Source: Azoarcus taiwanensis (lineage in GTDB: Bacteria; Pseudomonadota; Gammaproteobacteria; Burkholderiales; Rhodocyclaceae). From it: a stretch of DNA of 60,022 bases. The notes beneath the pieces were generated by a model, which did not search any database, had not been told where the DNA came from, and worked only from the letters and a program-made list of their open reading frames with translations. Every line of letters begins with the position of its first letter. Position 1 is the first letter of the stretch. The stretch lies in assembly GCF_012910885.1 (NCBI RefSeq), contig NZ_WTVM01000006.1, positions 1-60,022 on the forward strand, read 5' to 3'. A program made the position numbers and the translations under genes. Below, in pieces: positions 50,016-60,022 of the stretch.

Positions 50016-50044
50016 ATTATCCACAAGAGCCCCAAGGTCAGCAA
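50016..50044 (-). promoter_or_regulatory. Candidate sigma-70 promoter of tRNA-Leu(CAA)
   Basis: On the minus strand TTGCTG (50039-50044) and GATAAT (50016-50021) are spaced 17 bp; the tRNA begins 11 bp after the -10. The -35 ends 4 bp before the queA ATG on the other strand. Confidence 0.6.
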
Positions 50045-50048
50045 GCAG

Positions 50049-52206
<2,158 letters not shown>

Positions 52207-52248
52207 CGCATGCCTCAATTCCGTGCAGCCTGTCACGAGAATCCCCGT

Positions 52249-52277
52249 TTGGAACAGGTGCTCGATTTGGGTAATTT
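52249..52277 (+). promoter_or_regulatory. Candidate promoter of the PilJ-domain gene
   Basis: TTGGAA (52249-52254) and TAATTT (52272-52277) are spaced 17 bp, 72 bp before the ATG. This suggests the gene is transcribed at least partly on its own rather than only from queA-tgt. Confidence 0.4.
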
Positions 52278-52349
52278 TGATTGATGTCATGGGCCAGGCC
52301 ATGCACATCGTCATAATTTCGCGATCTACGCGATCCCATCGGAGCCATA

Positions 52350-53150
52350 ATGACCGTCGTACGGACCAGTACACCGCATGTCCTGCTGCTGATGTTTCTC
52401 TTGGTATTGCTTGCGTTGCCAAGCTCGGCAACCGCTCAGATTACCGACATCAACACCGCGATCAACAAGGCCGGGCGAGCGCGCATGCTTTCCCAGCGCA
52501 TGGCCAAGGTTTACTTTCAGCTCGGCCAGGATGTCGACACACAACGTTCGCAGCGCATACTCGACACGTCTCTCGCACAGTTCGACCGCCAACTCGTGGA
52601 GCTCAAGAACTACGCGCCAAATAATGAGATCCGTGAGACCTATCTCGAACTCGAACAAACCTGGATCCCACTCAAGGATTTGCTCGTAGGCGCCACCCCA
52701 CAGCTCGATAATGCCCACGCGGTTCTTGAGCTGTCTGACCGCGTGCTGGCGCTCGCCCATCAGGGAACCAACCAGCTTGAGGCTTTGGCCGATACGAGTT
52801 CGGGCTATCTGGTGAACCGCTCCGGACATCTGCGGTTTCTGTCACAACGGATGGCCCGCAACTACCAGGCGATATCCTGGGGTGTTCAGAATGAGGCGCT
52901 CGCAGACGAACTGAACAATGTCCGCGCAGCATTCGTCGCGGCGCTCAACGAATTGTCCGAGCATCCCGACAATACATTGCCCGTCAAGAGCCGGCTGGAG
53001 CTCCTCCGACAGCAATGGTACTTTTTCGAAAGCGCGCTGGACGAACGTCGCCTCGACGACCAAACGCTCGCCACCAGCGTGGCGACAACCAGTGAGCGCA
53101 TCCTCGAGATGGCCGAAGAGATTGTCGAACTCTACGAAGCCATGCTCTGA
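52350..53150 (+). CDS. Secreted PilJ-type domain protein of unknown role
   Basis: 266 residues. A signal peptide (VLLLMFLLVLLALPSSATA, cleaved near residue 29) precedes an all-helical periplasmic domain. Two similar motifs occur: INKAGRARMLSQRMAKVY (about 38-55) and RSGHLRFLSQRMARNYQ (about 157-173). This is the type IV pili methyl-accepting chemotaxis transducer N-terminal (PilJ) domain, also present in nitrate sensors NarX/NarQ, whose P-box has the same shape. There is no membrane anchor, HAMP, kinase or chemotaxis output. GGAG lies 5 bases before the ATG. It separates tgt from yajC, which are usually neighbours. Confidence 0.75.
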   Translation: MTVVRTSTPHVLLLMFLLVLLALPSSATAQITDINTAINKAGRARMLSQRMAKVYFQLGQDVDTQRSQRILDTSLAQFDRQLVELKNYAPNNEIRETYLELEQTWIPLKDLLVGATPQLDNAHAVLELSDRVLALAHQGTNQLEALADTSSGYLVNRSGHLRFLSQRMARNYQAISWGVQNEALADELNNVRAAFVAALNELSEHPDNTLPVKSRLELLRQQWYFFESALDERRLDDQTLATSVATTSERILEMAEEIVELYEAML

Positions 53151-53272
53151 ACAAACCGGCCCCGCGCCGCGGACCTCCGGTGTCCGAACTTTGCACGCCA
53201 CCTTCGGCATCGATGGCGGGCGAGACTCGTGATTGGCACGTTTCTCGGGTGGAGTCTGCCCGATCGACCACC

Positions 53273-53281
53273 TGCTATACT
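53273..53281 (+). promoter_or_regulatory. Extended -10 promoter for yajC-secDF
   Basis: TGC followed by TATACT (53276-53281) is an extended -10 element, 32 bp before the yajC GTG. No good -35 is seen, as is normal for this class. Confidence 0.45.
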
Positions 53282-53313
53282 GTCTCGTTTGTCAAACCCA
53301 ACCGGAGTTTCAC

Positions 53314-53634
53314 GTGTTCATTTCCAATGCCTACGCTCAGGCTGGCGGCGATGCCGCCGGCGGCTTCATGGGGCTGCTGCCCCTGATCCTGATGTTCGTG
53401 ATCCTGTGGTTCCTGATGATTCGCCCGCAGATGAAGCGCGCCAAGGAGCACAAGAACATGGTCGCAGCCCTCGCCAAGGGTGATGAAGTCGTGACCCAGG
53501 GCGGCGTTGCCGGGCGCATCACCGACCTCGGCGACAACTTTGTTCACCTCGAAGTCGCGGACAAGGTGAATATCGTCGTCCAGCGCCCATCCATCGCCAC
53601 TGTGCTTCCCAAGGGAACGCTGAAGACCCTGTGA
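53314..53634 (+). CDS. yajC: Preprotein translocase subunit YajC
   Basis: 106 residues with a GTG start at 53314, 6 bases after GGAG. The N-terminus FISNAYAQAGG is family-typical; one membrane helix follows (LLPLILMFVILWFLMIRPQ) with the RPQ-KRAKEHKNM motif, then a small cytoplasmic domain (GDEVVTQGGVAGRI). It associates with SecDF. A longer frame from 53233 has no support. Confidence 0.95.
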   Translation: MFISNAYAQAGGDAAGGFMGLLPLILMFVILWFLMIRPQMKRAKEHKNMVAALAKGDEVVTQGGVAGRITDLGDNFVHLEVADKVNIVVQRPSIATVLPKGTLKTL

Positions 53635-53645
53635 GGACCAAACCC

Positions 53646-53675
53646 GGAGCAGCGGGCCGACAAGCCCGCCGCTCC
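53646..53675 (+). other. Strong hairpin between yajC and secD
   Basis: GGAGC-A-GCGGGC (53646-53657) pairs with GCCCGC-C-GCTCC (53664-53675), one mismatch, 6-base loop. No U tract follows, so it is not an ordinary terminator. It lies 11 bp after the yajC stop and 68 bp before secD. Confidence 0.55.
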
Positions 53676-53743
53676 GGTCGTCGCTTGACGCCCTCCCGCC
53701 GCCCTGCGGCGCAGCCTCACCAACTGAAAGAACCCTCCCCGCC

Positions 53744-55582
53744 ATGAATCGCTTCCCGATCTGGAAAAACACCCTCATCATCCTGGTTCTGCTTTTCGGT
53801 CTGGTGTACACCATCCCGAACTTCTACGGCGAAGTTCCCGCCGTGCAGATCTCCAGTGGCAAGGCGACCGTCAATTTGGAAAGCGCCCTGGTTCAGCCAC
53901 TCGATCGCGCACTTCGCGAGGAGGGGCTCAACCCCACTGCGGTGCTGATCGACGAGAACAGCATCCGCTTCCGCTTCGACGATACGGAAGAGCAGATCCG
54001 TGCCCGCGACCTCATCGAAGGACGACTGAACCCGGACCCGGCCGACCCCTCCTACATCGTCGCGCTGAACCTGCTTCCCGCAACGCCGAACTGGCTGACC
54101 TCGATCCGCGCGCTGCCGATGTATCTCGGCCTCGACCTGCGCGGCGGCGTACACTTCCTCCTCGAGGTAGACATGCCCGGCGCAGTGGTCAACCGACTCG
54201 ATTCCACTGCCGGCGATCTGCGCACCCTGATGCGCGACCGTCGCATTCGCCACGCCGGGATCAATCGCGAGGGCAACAGCATCCATCTGCGCTTCCGCGA
54301 CGCGGAACAACGCGCCGCCGCCCGCACCGCGATCCTGAACAACACCAACGATCTGCAATTGGTCGAGCGCGACGACGCCGACGACGACCTGCGACTGATC
54401 GCCACGCTGACGCCACAGGCGCAGCAAACCATTCGGGAATTCGCGATTACGCAGAACATCACCACGCTGCGCAATCGGATCAACGAGCTTGGTGTGGCCG
54501 AACCGATCATCCAGCAGCAGGGCGCCGAGCGTATCGTCGTTCAGCTACCCGGTGTGCAGGACGTCGCCAAGGCCAAGGACATTCTCGGCCGCACTGCGAC
54601 GCTCGAGATCCGCATGGTCGACGATTCGCCGGGTGCGCTCGAAGCAGCGCTGCAGGGCCAGGTGCCCTTTGGTACCGAGCTTTACACTGAGCGCGGTGGT
54701 TCGCCGCTGCTGGTGCGCAACGAAGTAGTGCTGACCGGCGATCGCCTGGTCGACGCCCAACCCGGCTTCGACGGCCAGACCAATGAGCCGGCGGTGCACC
54801 TCACGCTCGATTCGGCCGGTGCACGCATCTTCCGCGACGTCACCCGCGAAAACGTCGGCAAGCGCATGGCCATTCTGCTGATCGAGCGCGGGCGCGGTGA
54901 AGTGGTCACCGCCCCGGTCATCCGTACCGAAATCGGCGGCGGCCGGGTGCAGATCTCTGGCCGCATGACCACCACCGAGGCCAACCAGGTCGCGCTGCTG
55001 CTGCGCGCCGGCAGCCTGGCGGCGCCGATGGAGATCATCGAGGAGCGCACGGTCGGCCCAAGCCTCGGCGCCGAAAACATCGCCCGCGGCTTCAACTCCG
55101 TGATGTGGGGCATGGTTGCAATCGCCATCTTCATCGCGGTCTATTACTCGGCGGTCGGCATCATGTCGGTTGCGGCACTGACTGCCAACCTGATGCTGCT
55201 CATCGCGCTGCTGTCGCTGCTCCAGGCCACACTGACGCTGCCCGGCATCGCTGCAATCGCGCTGACGCTGGGCATGGCAATCGACGCAAACGTGCTGATC
55301 AACGAGAGGATTCGGGAGGAGTTGCGCAACGGCTCCTCCCCGCAGGCTGCGATCAACGCCGGCTACGACCGCGCCTTCGACACCATTCTCGACGCCAACG
55401 TCACCACCTTCATTGCCGGCATCGCCCTGCTGGTATTCGGCTCCGGGCCGGTGCGCGGTTTCGCGGTAGTACTCTGTCTCGGCATCATCACCTCGGTTTT
55501 CAGCGCTGTGCTGGTGTCACGCATGTTCGTGAATTTCCTATACGGACGCCAGCGCAAGCTCGCCGGCATCCGTATCGGCTGA
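53744..55582 (+). CDS. secD: Protein translocase subunit SecD
   Basis: 612 residues. Membrane helix 1 near 10-26, a large periplasmic region with LGLDLRGGVHFLLEVDM, then five C-terminal helices (VMWGMVAIAIFIAVYYSAVG, GIAAIALTLGMAIDANVLIN). It uses the proton gradient to pull exported proteins across the inner membrane. Followed after 31 bp by secF. Confidence 0.97.
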   Translation: MNRFPIWKNTLIILVLLFGLVYTIPNFYGEVPAVQISSGKATVNLESALVQPLDRALREEGLNPTAVLIDENSIRFRFDDTEEQIRARDLIEGRLNPDPADPSYIVALNLLPATPNWLTSIRALPMYLGLDLRGGVHFLLEVDMPGAVVNRLDSTAGDLRTLMRDRRIRHAGINREGNSIHLRFRDAEQRAAARTAILNNTNDLQLVERDDADDDLRLIATLTPQAQQTIREFAITQNITTLRNRINELGVAEPIIQQQGAERIVVQLPGVQDVAKAKDILGRTATLEIRMVDDSPGALEAALQGQVPFGTELYTERGGSPLLVRNEVVLTGDRLVDAQPGFDGQTNEPAVHLTLDSAGARIFRDVTRENVGKRMAILLIERGRGEVVTAPVIRTEIGGGRVQISGRMTTTEANQVALLLRAGSLAAPMEIIEERTVGPSLGAENIARGFNSVMWGMVAIAIFIAVYYSAVGIMSVAALTANLMLLIALLSLLQATLTLPGIAAIALTLGMAIDANVLINERIREELRNGSSPQAAINAGYDRAFDTILDANVTTFIAGIALLVFGSGPVRGFAVVLCLGIITSVFSAVLVSRMFVNFLYGRQRKLAGIRIG

Positions 55583-55613
55583 GCCTCATCGGAAGACAAA
55601 GGAAACACTCAAA

Positions 55614-56546
55614 ATGGAATTCTTCCGCGTCAATAACGACATCCCCTTCATGCGCCATGCCGTGAAGTTCAATGTCTTTTCAGTCACCCTGGTACTGCTC
55701 GCGATTTTCTTTCTGGTCACCCGCGGGCTGAACCTGTCCGTGGAGTTCACCGGCGGCACGCTGGTGGAGGTGAGCTACCCGGAGGCGGTGCAAGTGGAAC
55801 CGATCCGTCAGGCACTCTCCCGCGAAGGGTATACCGATGCTCAGGTGCAGCACTTCGGGAGTGCCCGGGACGTGCTGGTGCGCCTGCCGACCCGCGAGGG
55901 CATGGACTCCGACCGGATCTCGGAGAACGTGCTGGCGACCCTGCAGGCGATGGACGGTCCCGACCCAGAACTGCGCCGTGTCGAATTCGTCGGTCCGCAG
56001 ATCGGTGACGAGCTAGCGGCGGACGGTGCGCTCGCCCTGCTCTTCGTGCTCATCGGCATCATGATCTACCTCGCGTTGCGCTTCGAGTGGCGCTTCTCGC
56101 TTGCCGCTATCGTCGCAATCCTGCACGACATGATCGTGATCCTGGGCTTCTTCGCACTGTTCCAGTGGGATTTCTCGCTCGCGGTGCTAGCCGCAGTGCT
56201 GGCAGCACTGGGCTATTCGGTGAACGAAACCGTGATCATCTTCGACCGCATCCGCGAGACCTTCAAGAAGAAGCGCGGCATGAACACCCCCGAAGTCATC
56301 AACCATGCGATCACCCGAGTCATCTCACGCACCATCATTACCCACACGACGACCTTGATGGTGGTGTTCACGATGCTGATCTTCGGTGGCGAGACCCTGC
56401 ACTACTTCTCGCTGGCCCTCGCGATCAGCATTATTTTCGGCATGTACTCCTCAATGCTGGTCTCCAGCCCGGTCGTGATGTGGCTCGGCGTGTCGCGCGA
56501 GCAGTTCATCAAGCCGAAGAAGGAAAAGGAAGAAGCGGTCGTCTGA
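55614..56546 (+). CDS. secF: Protein translocase subunit SecF
   Basis: 310 residues. Starts MEFFRVNNDIPFMRHAVKF; contains LSVEFTGGTLVEVSY, five further membrane helices and GYSVNETVIIFDRIRE. It pairs with SecD. The gene is followed by a clear terminator. Confidence 0.97.
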   Translation: MEFFRVNNDIPFMRHAVKFNVFSVTLVLLAIFFLVTRGLNLSVEFTGGTLVEVSYPEAVQVEPIRQALSREGYTDAQVQHFGSARDVLVRLPTREGMDSDRISENVLATLQAMDGPDPELRRVEFVGPQIGDELAADGALALLFVLIGIMIYLALRFEWRFSLAAIVAILHDMIVILGFFALFQWDFSLAVLAAVLAALGYSVNETVIIFDRIRETFKKKRGMNTPEVINHAITRVISRTIITHTTTLMVVFTMLIFGGETLHYFSLALAISIIFGMYSSMLVSSPVVMWLGVSREQFIKPKKEKEEAVV

Positions 56547-56568
56547 CGCTGTCCCAACCGCCGAAACA

Positions 56569-56612
56569 CTACGCCCCTGCCGGCAGTCGCCGGTCAGGGG
56601 CGTAGTCGTTTT
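56569..56612 (+). terminator. Intrinsic terminator after secF
   Basis: CTACGCCCCTGCCGGC (56569-56584) pairs with GCCGGTCAGGGGCGTAG (56589-56605) with one bulge, followed by TCGTTTTC. It starts 22 bp after the secF stop. Confidence 0.85.
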
Positions 56613-56642
56613 CACACCGGCGATTCACTCGCCGGCCGAGCC

Positions 56643-56960
56643 TCAGAGCGCAAACACCTGCTTGATCGTCAGCGTCTCGTCACGCTCGACGAGGCCGAAC
56701 AGGCGGTCGATGTTGGGATGCTTGCCTGGGTTGGCACGAGCGTCCTCGGTATGCTCTGCATAGAGCTCCAGCCCCTTGCGTCCGGCATCGGGGGTGATCG
56801 CACCAAAGATCTGCGCCAGATGGTTGTACACCGCGAGCGAGCCGGCCTGACCGGGCTTGTTTTCGATTCTGGCGACCACCTCGCCCGCTGAGTCGATCAG
56901 TTCCATTGCCTCGAGGTGCGACACCTTGGGCAACTGCTTGAGGTTTTCTGCAAATGCCAT
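56643..56960 (-). CDS. Conserved small protein, possibly DUF2322
   Basis: 105 residues, soluble, no signal or membrane segment. Notable stretches are LKQLPKVSHLEAMELIDSAG and AGSLAVYNHLAQIFGAITPD. From memory this resembles DUF2322, a family of unknown function in proteobacteria; that assignment is unverified. GAGGGAGAACC precedes the ATG. It starts 14 bp after purB and is probably cotranscribed with it. Confidence 0.75.
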   Translation of the reverse strand: MAFAENLKQLPKVSHLEAMELIDSAGEVVARIENKPGQAGSLAVYNHLAQIFGAITPDAGRKGLELYAEHTEDARANPGKHPNIDRLFGLVERDETLTIKQVFAL

Positions 56961-56974
56961 GCTTCGGTTCTCCC

Positions 56975-58708
<1,734 letters not shown>

Positions 58709-59086
58709 ATGAGAGACAAATACAGCATCAAAGTGGAAGCGGTTGCGGAGTTCATCGCGGCGCAATCAAGCCCGGAAGAAGAGCGCCATGTGTTCGCGTA
58801 TCACATCACCATCACCAACACGGGTAGCGAACCGGCGCAACTGCTCAGCCGGCACTGGATCATCACCGACGGCGCCGGAGAGCGACAGGAGGTTCGCGGC
58901 GAGGGAGTGGTGGGAGAGCAGCCGCGCCTCGCGCCGGGCGAGCAATTCCGCTACACGAGCGGCTCGGTGCTGAAGACCCCGGTCGGCAGCATGCATGGCA
59001 GCTACCAGATGGTCGCCGACGACGGCACCCGCTTCGAGGCGGTGATACCGGCGTTCACACTGGCGATGCCAAGGGTGTTGCACTGA
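58709..59086 (+). CDS. apaG: ApaG protein (DUF525, Co2+/Mg2+ efflux-associated)
   Basis: 125 residues from MRDKYSIKVEAVAEFIAAQS, with the family core FAYHITITNTGSEPAQLLSR, HWIITDGAGE and GSYQMVADDG near the end. It is a fibronectin-III-like fold of uncertain role. The ATG at 58709 fits the family start; the ribosome binding site is weak. Convergent with argJ, 16 bp apart. Confidence 0.93.
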   Translation: MRDKYSIKVEAVAEFIAAQSSPEEERHVFAYHITITNTGSEPAQLLSRHWIITDGAGERQEVRGEGVVGEQPRLAPGEQFRYTSGSVLKTPVGSMHGSYQMVADDGTRFEAVIPAFTLAMPRVLH

Positions 59087-59102
59087 CACCCTCCGACATC
59101 TC

Positions 59103-60022
59103 TCAACTACGATAGTCGGCGTTGATCTTCACGTACTCGTAGGAGAAGTCGCAGGTCCAGACGGTTGCGCTGGTCTCGCCGCGGGCAAGGTTGACGCGGA
59201 TGGTGATCTCGGGGCCGGCCATCACTCGGGCACCGGCTTCTTCGCGGTAGCTCGACGCGCGACCGCCTTCTTCCGCCACGAGCACGGACTCGTCGGCGTT
59301 CTCGAGCCATACTGACAGTTTCGAGGTATCGAGGTCGTCGACACCTGCGTAGCCGATGGCAGCGAGGATACGGCCGAGGTTGGGATCTGAGGCGAAGAAG
59401 GCCGTCTTGACCAAGGGCGAATGACCGATCGCGTACGCGACCTTGCGGCACTCCTCACGGTTGCCGCCGCCTTCCACGACGATGGTCATGAACTTGGTCG
59501 CGCCCTCGCCGTCGCGTACGATGGCCTGTGCCAGCTCGATCGACAGGCTGATGACCGCATCGCGGAGCTTGCGGTAGTTCTCGGAGGCGCCATCGGTGAT
59601 CTCGGAGTGATTCGCCTGACAGGTCGCGATCAGCACGAAGGAGTCGTTGGTCGAGGTGTCACCATCGACCGTAATGCTGTTGAATGACAGGTCCGCGGCG
59701 TCGGCAACCAGGCGGTCGAGCAGGTTCTGCGCGATGTTGGCATCGGTCGCGACGAAACCAAGCATGGTGGCCATGTTCGGGCGAATCATGCCGGCCCCTT
59801 TGCTCATACCGGTCAACGTGACCGTCACACCGCCGATTTCCACCGTGCGCGAGGCAGCCTTGGCAACGGTGTCGGTGGTCATGATGGCGTGCGCCGCATC
59901 GAACCAGCCGTCAGCACGCATGGCTTTGCGCGCCGCGGGCAGTCCGGCGCCAAGGCGGTCGACCGGCAGCGGCTCGAGGATGACCCCGGTGGAGAATGGC
60001 AGAACCTGGCGCGGGGCAATCT
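59103..60022 (-). CDS. argJ: Glutamate N-acetyltransferase/amino-acid acetyltransferase, C-terminal part (runs off the window)
   Basis: 306 residues are visible; the frame stays open to 60022, where the upstream residues read [18 protein letters not shown] as in ArgJ. The self-cleavage site with its nucleophilic threonine lies in [16 protein letters not shown]. Later motifs are [13 protein letters not shown] and GEGATKF. It makes N-acetylglutamate and ornithine in the cyclic arginine pathway. About 100 N-terminal residues are outside the window. Confidence 0.96.
   Translation of the reverse strand, partial: IAPRQVLPFSTGVILEPLPVDRLGAGLPAARKAMRADGWFDAAHAIMTTDTVAKAASRTVEIGGVTVTLTGMSKGAGMIRPNMATMLGFVATDANIAQNLLDRLVADAADLSFNSITVDGDTSTNDSFVLIATCQANHSEITDGASENYRKLRDAVISLSIELAQAIVRDGEGATKFMTIVVEGGGNREECRKVAYAIGHSPLVKTAFFASDPNLGRILAAIGYAGVDDLDTSKLSVWLENADESVLVAEEGGRASSYREEAGARVMAGPEITIRVNLARGETSATVWTCDFSYEYVKINADYRS

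Noticed and set aside
49884-50048. Longer queA start covering the tRNA-Leu antisense strand
   Set aside because: The extension translates the complement of a tRNA gene; the family start [10 protein letters not shown] is at 50049.
53233-53250. Sigma-54-like TTGGCACG upstream of yajC
   Set aside because: The -24-like half is present, but at the -12 position the sequence is TCGG and lacks the essential GC.

Overview
The window is a dense, GC-rich chromosomal segment of a betaproteobacterium. The gene content and order fit Rhodocyclales best (Thauera, Azoarcus or Aromatoleum type): a petABC start, dnaX-ybaB-recR, the long run ndk-rlmN-pilW-rodZ-ispG-hisS-yfgM-bamB-der-hfq-hflX-hflK-hflC-DUF2065-hisZ-purA, queA-tgt-yajC-secDF, and a NasR-controlled nitrate assimilation operon. 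The lineage is inferred from protein resemblance and synteny; no database search was run. I see no transposase, integrase, phage gene or CRISPR array.

Layout. 1-877: cytochrome b (cut by the window edge) and Rieske protein. 1063-3945: recR, ybaB and dnaX. 4370-7558: cyclopropane fatty acid synthase, a ZIP metal transporter and a nitroreductase with a frameshift. 7593-7692: 4.5S SRP RNA, followed by a cluster of REP-type palindromes. 8050-9738: an acyl-CoA synthetase. 9892-19090: nitrate assimilation. The operon reads nrtA-nrtB-nrtD-nirB-nirD-small lipoprotein-nasA from a sigma-54-type promoter. Its leader holds two hairpins with identical six-base loops and then an intrinsic terminator. 19218-22676: the antiterminator gene nasR, psiE-like and TerB-like genes, and a divergent NhaR-type regulator. 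22707-26085: rlmB and rnr. 26118-26202: tRNA-Leu(CAG). 26292-41714: a mostly unidirectional housekeeping block from ndk down to purA. 41834-45543: a TRAP solute-binding protein divergent from a DctS/DctR-type two-component system. 45603-49793: tilS, accA, a YccA/Bax-inhibitor-1 membrane protein and a second NhaR paralogue. 49918-50004: tRNA-Leu(CAA). 50049-56546: queA, tgt, a secreted PilJ-domain protein, yajC, secD and secF. 56643-60022: a small conserved protein, purB, apaG and argJ (cut by the edge).

How the parts work together. The most coherent system is nitrate assimilation. An ABC transporter imports nitrate, NasA reduces it to nitrite and NirBD reduces nitrite to ammonium. Transcription probably needs nitrogen limitation (sigma-54 promoter, presumably NtrC) and nitrate (NasR releasing the leader terminator). 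An uncharacterised lipoprotein is translationally coupled to nasA inside this operon. Other points to look at are the stand-alone PilJ-domain protein inserted between tgt and yajC, tandem REPIN-like repeats, a proline-rich mini-ORF with two PPG motifs ahead of the second nhaR, and an orphan DctP-type protein beside a sensor kinase.
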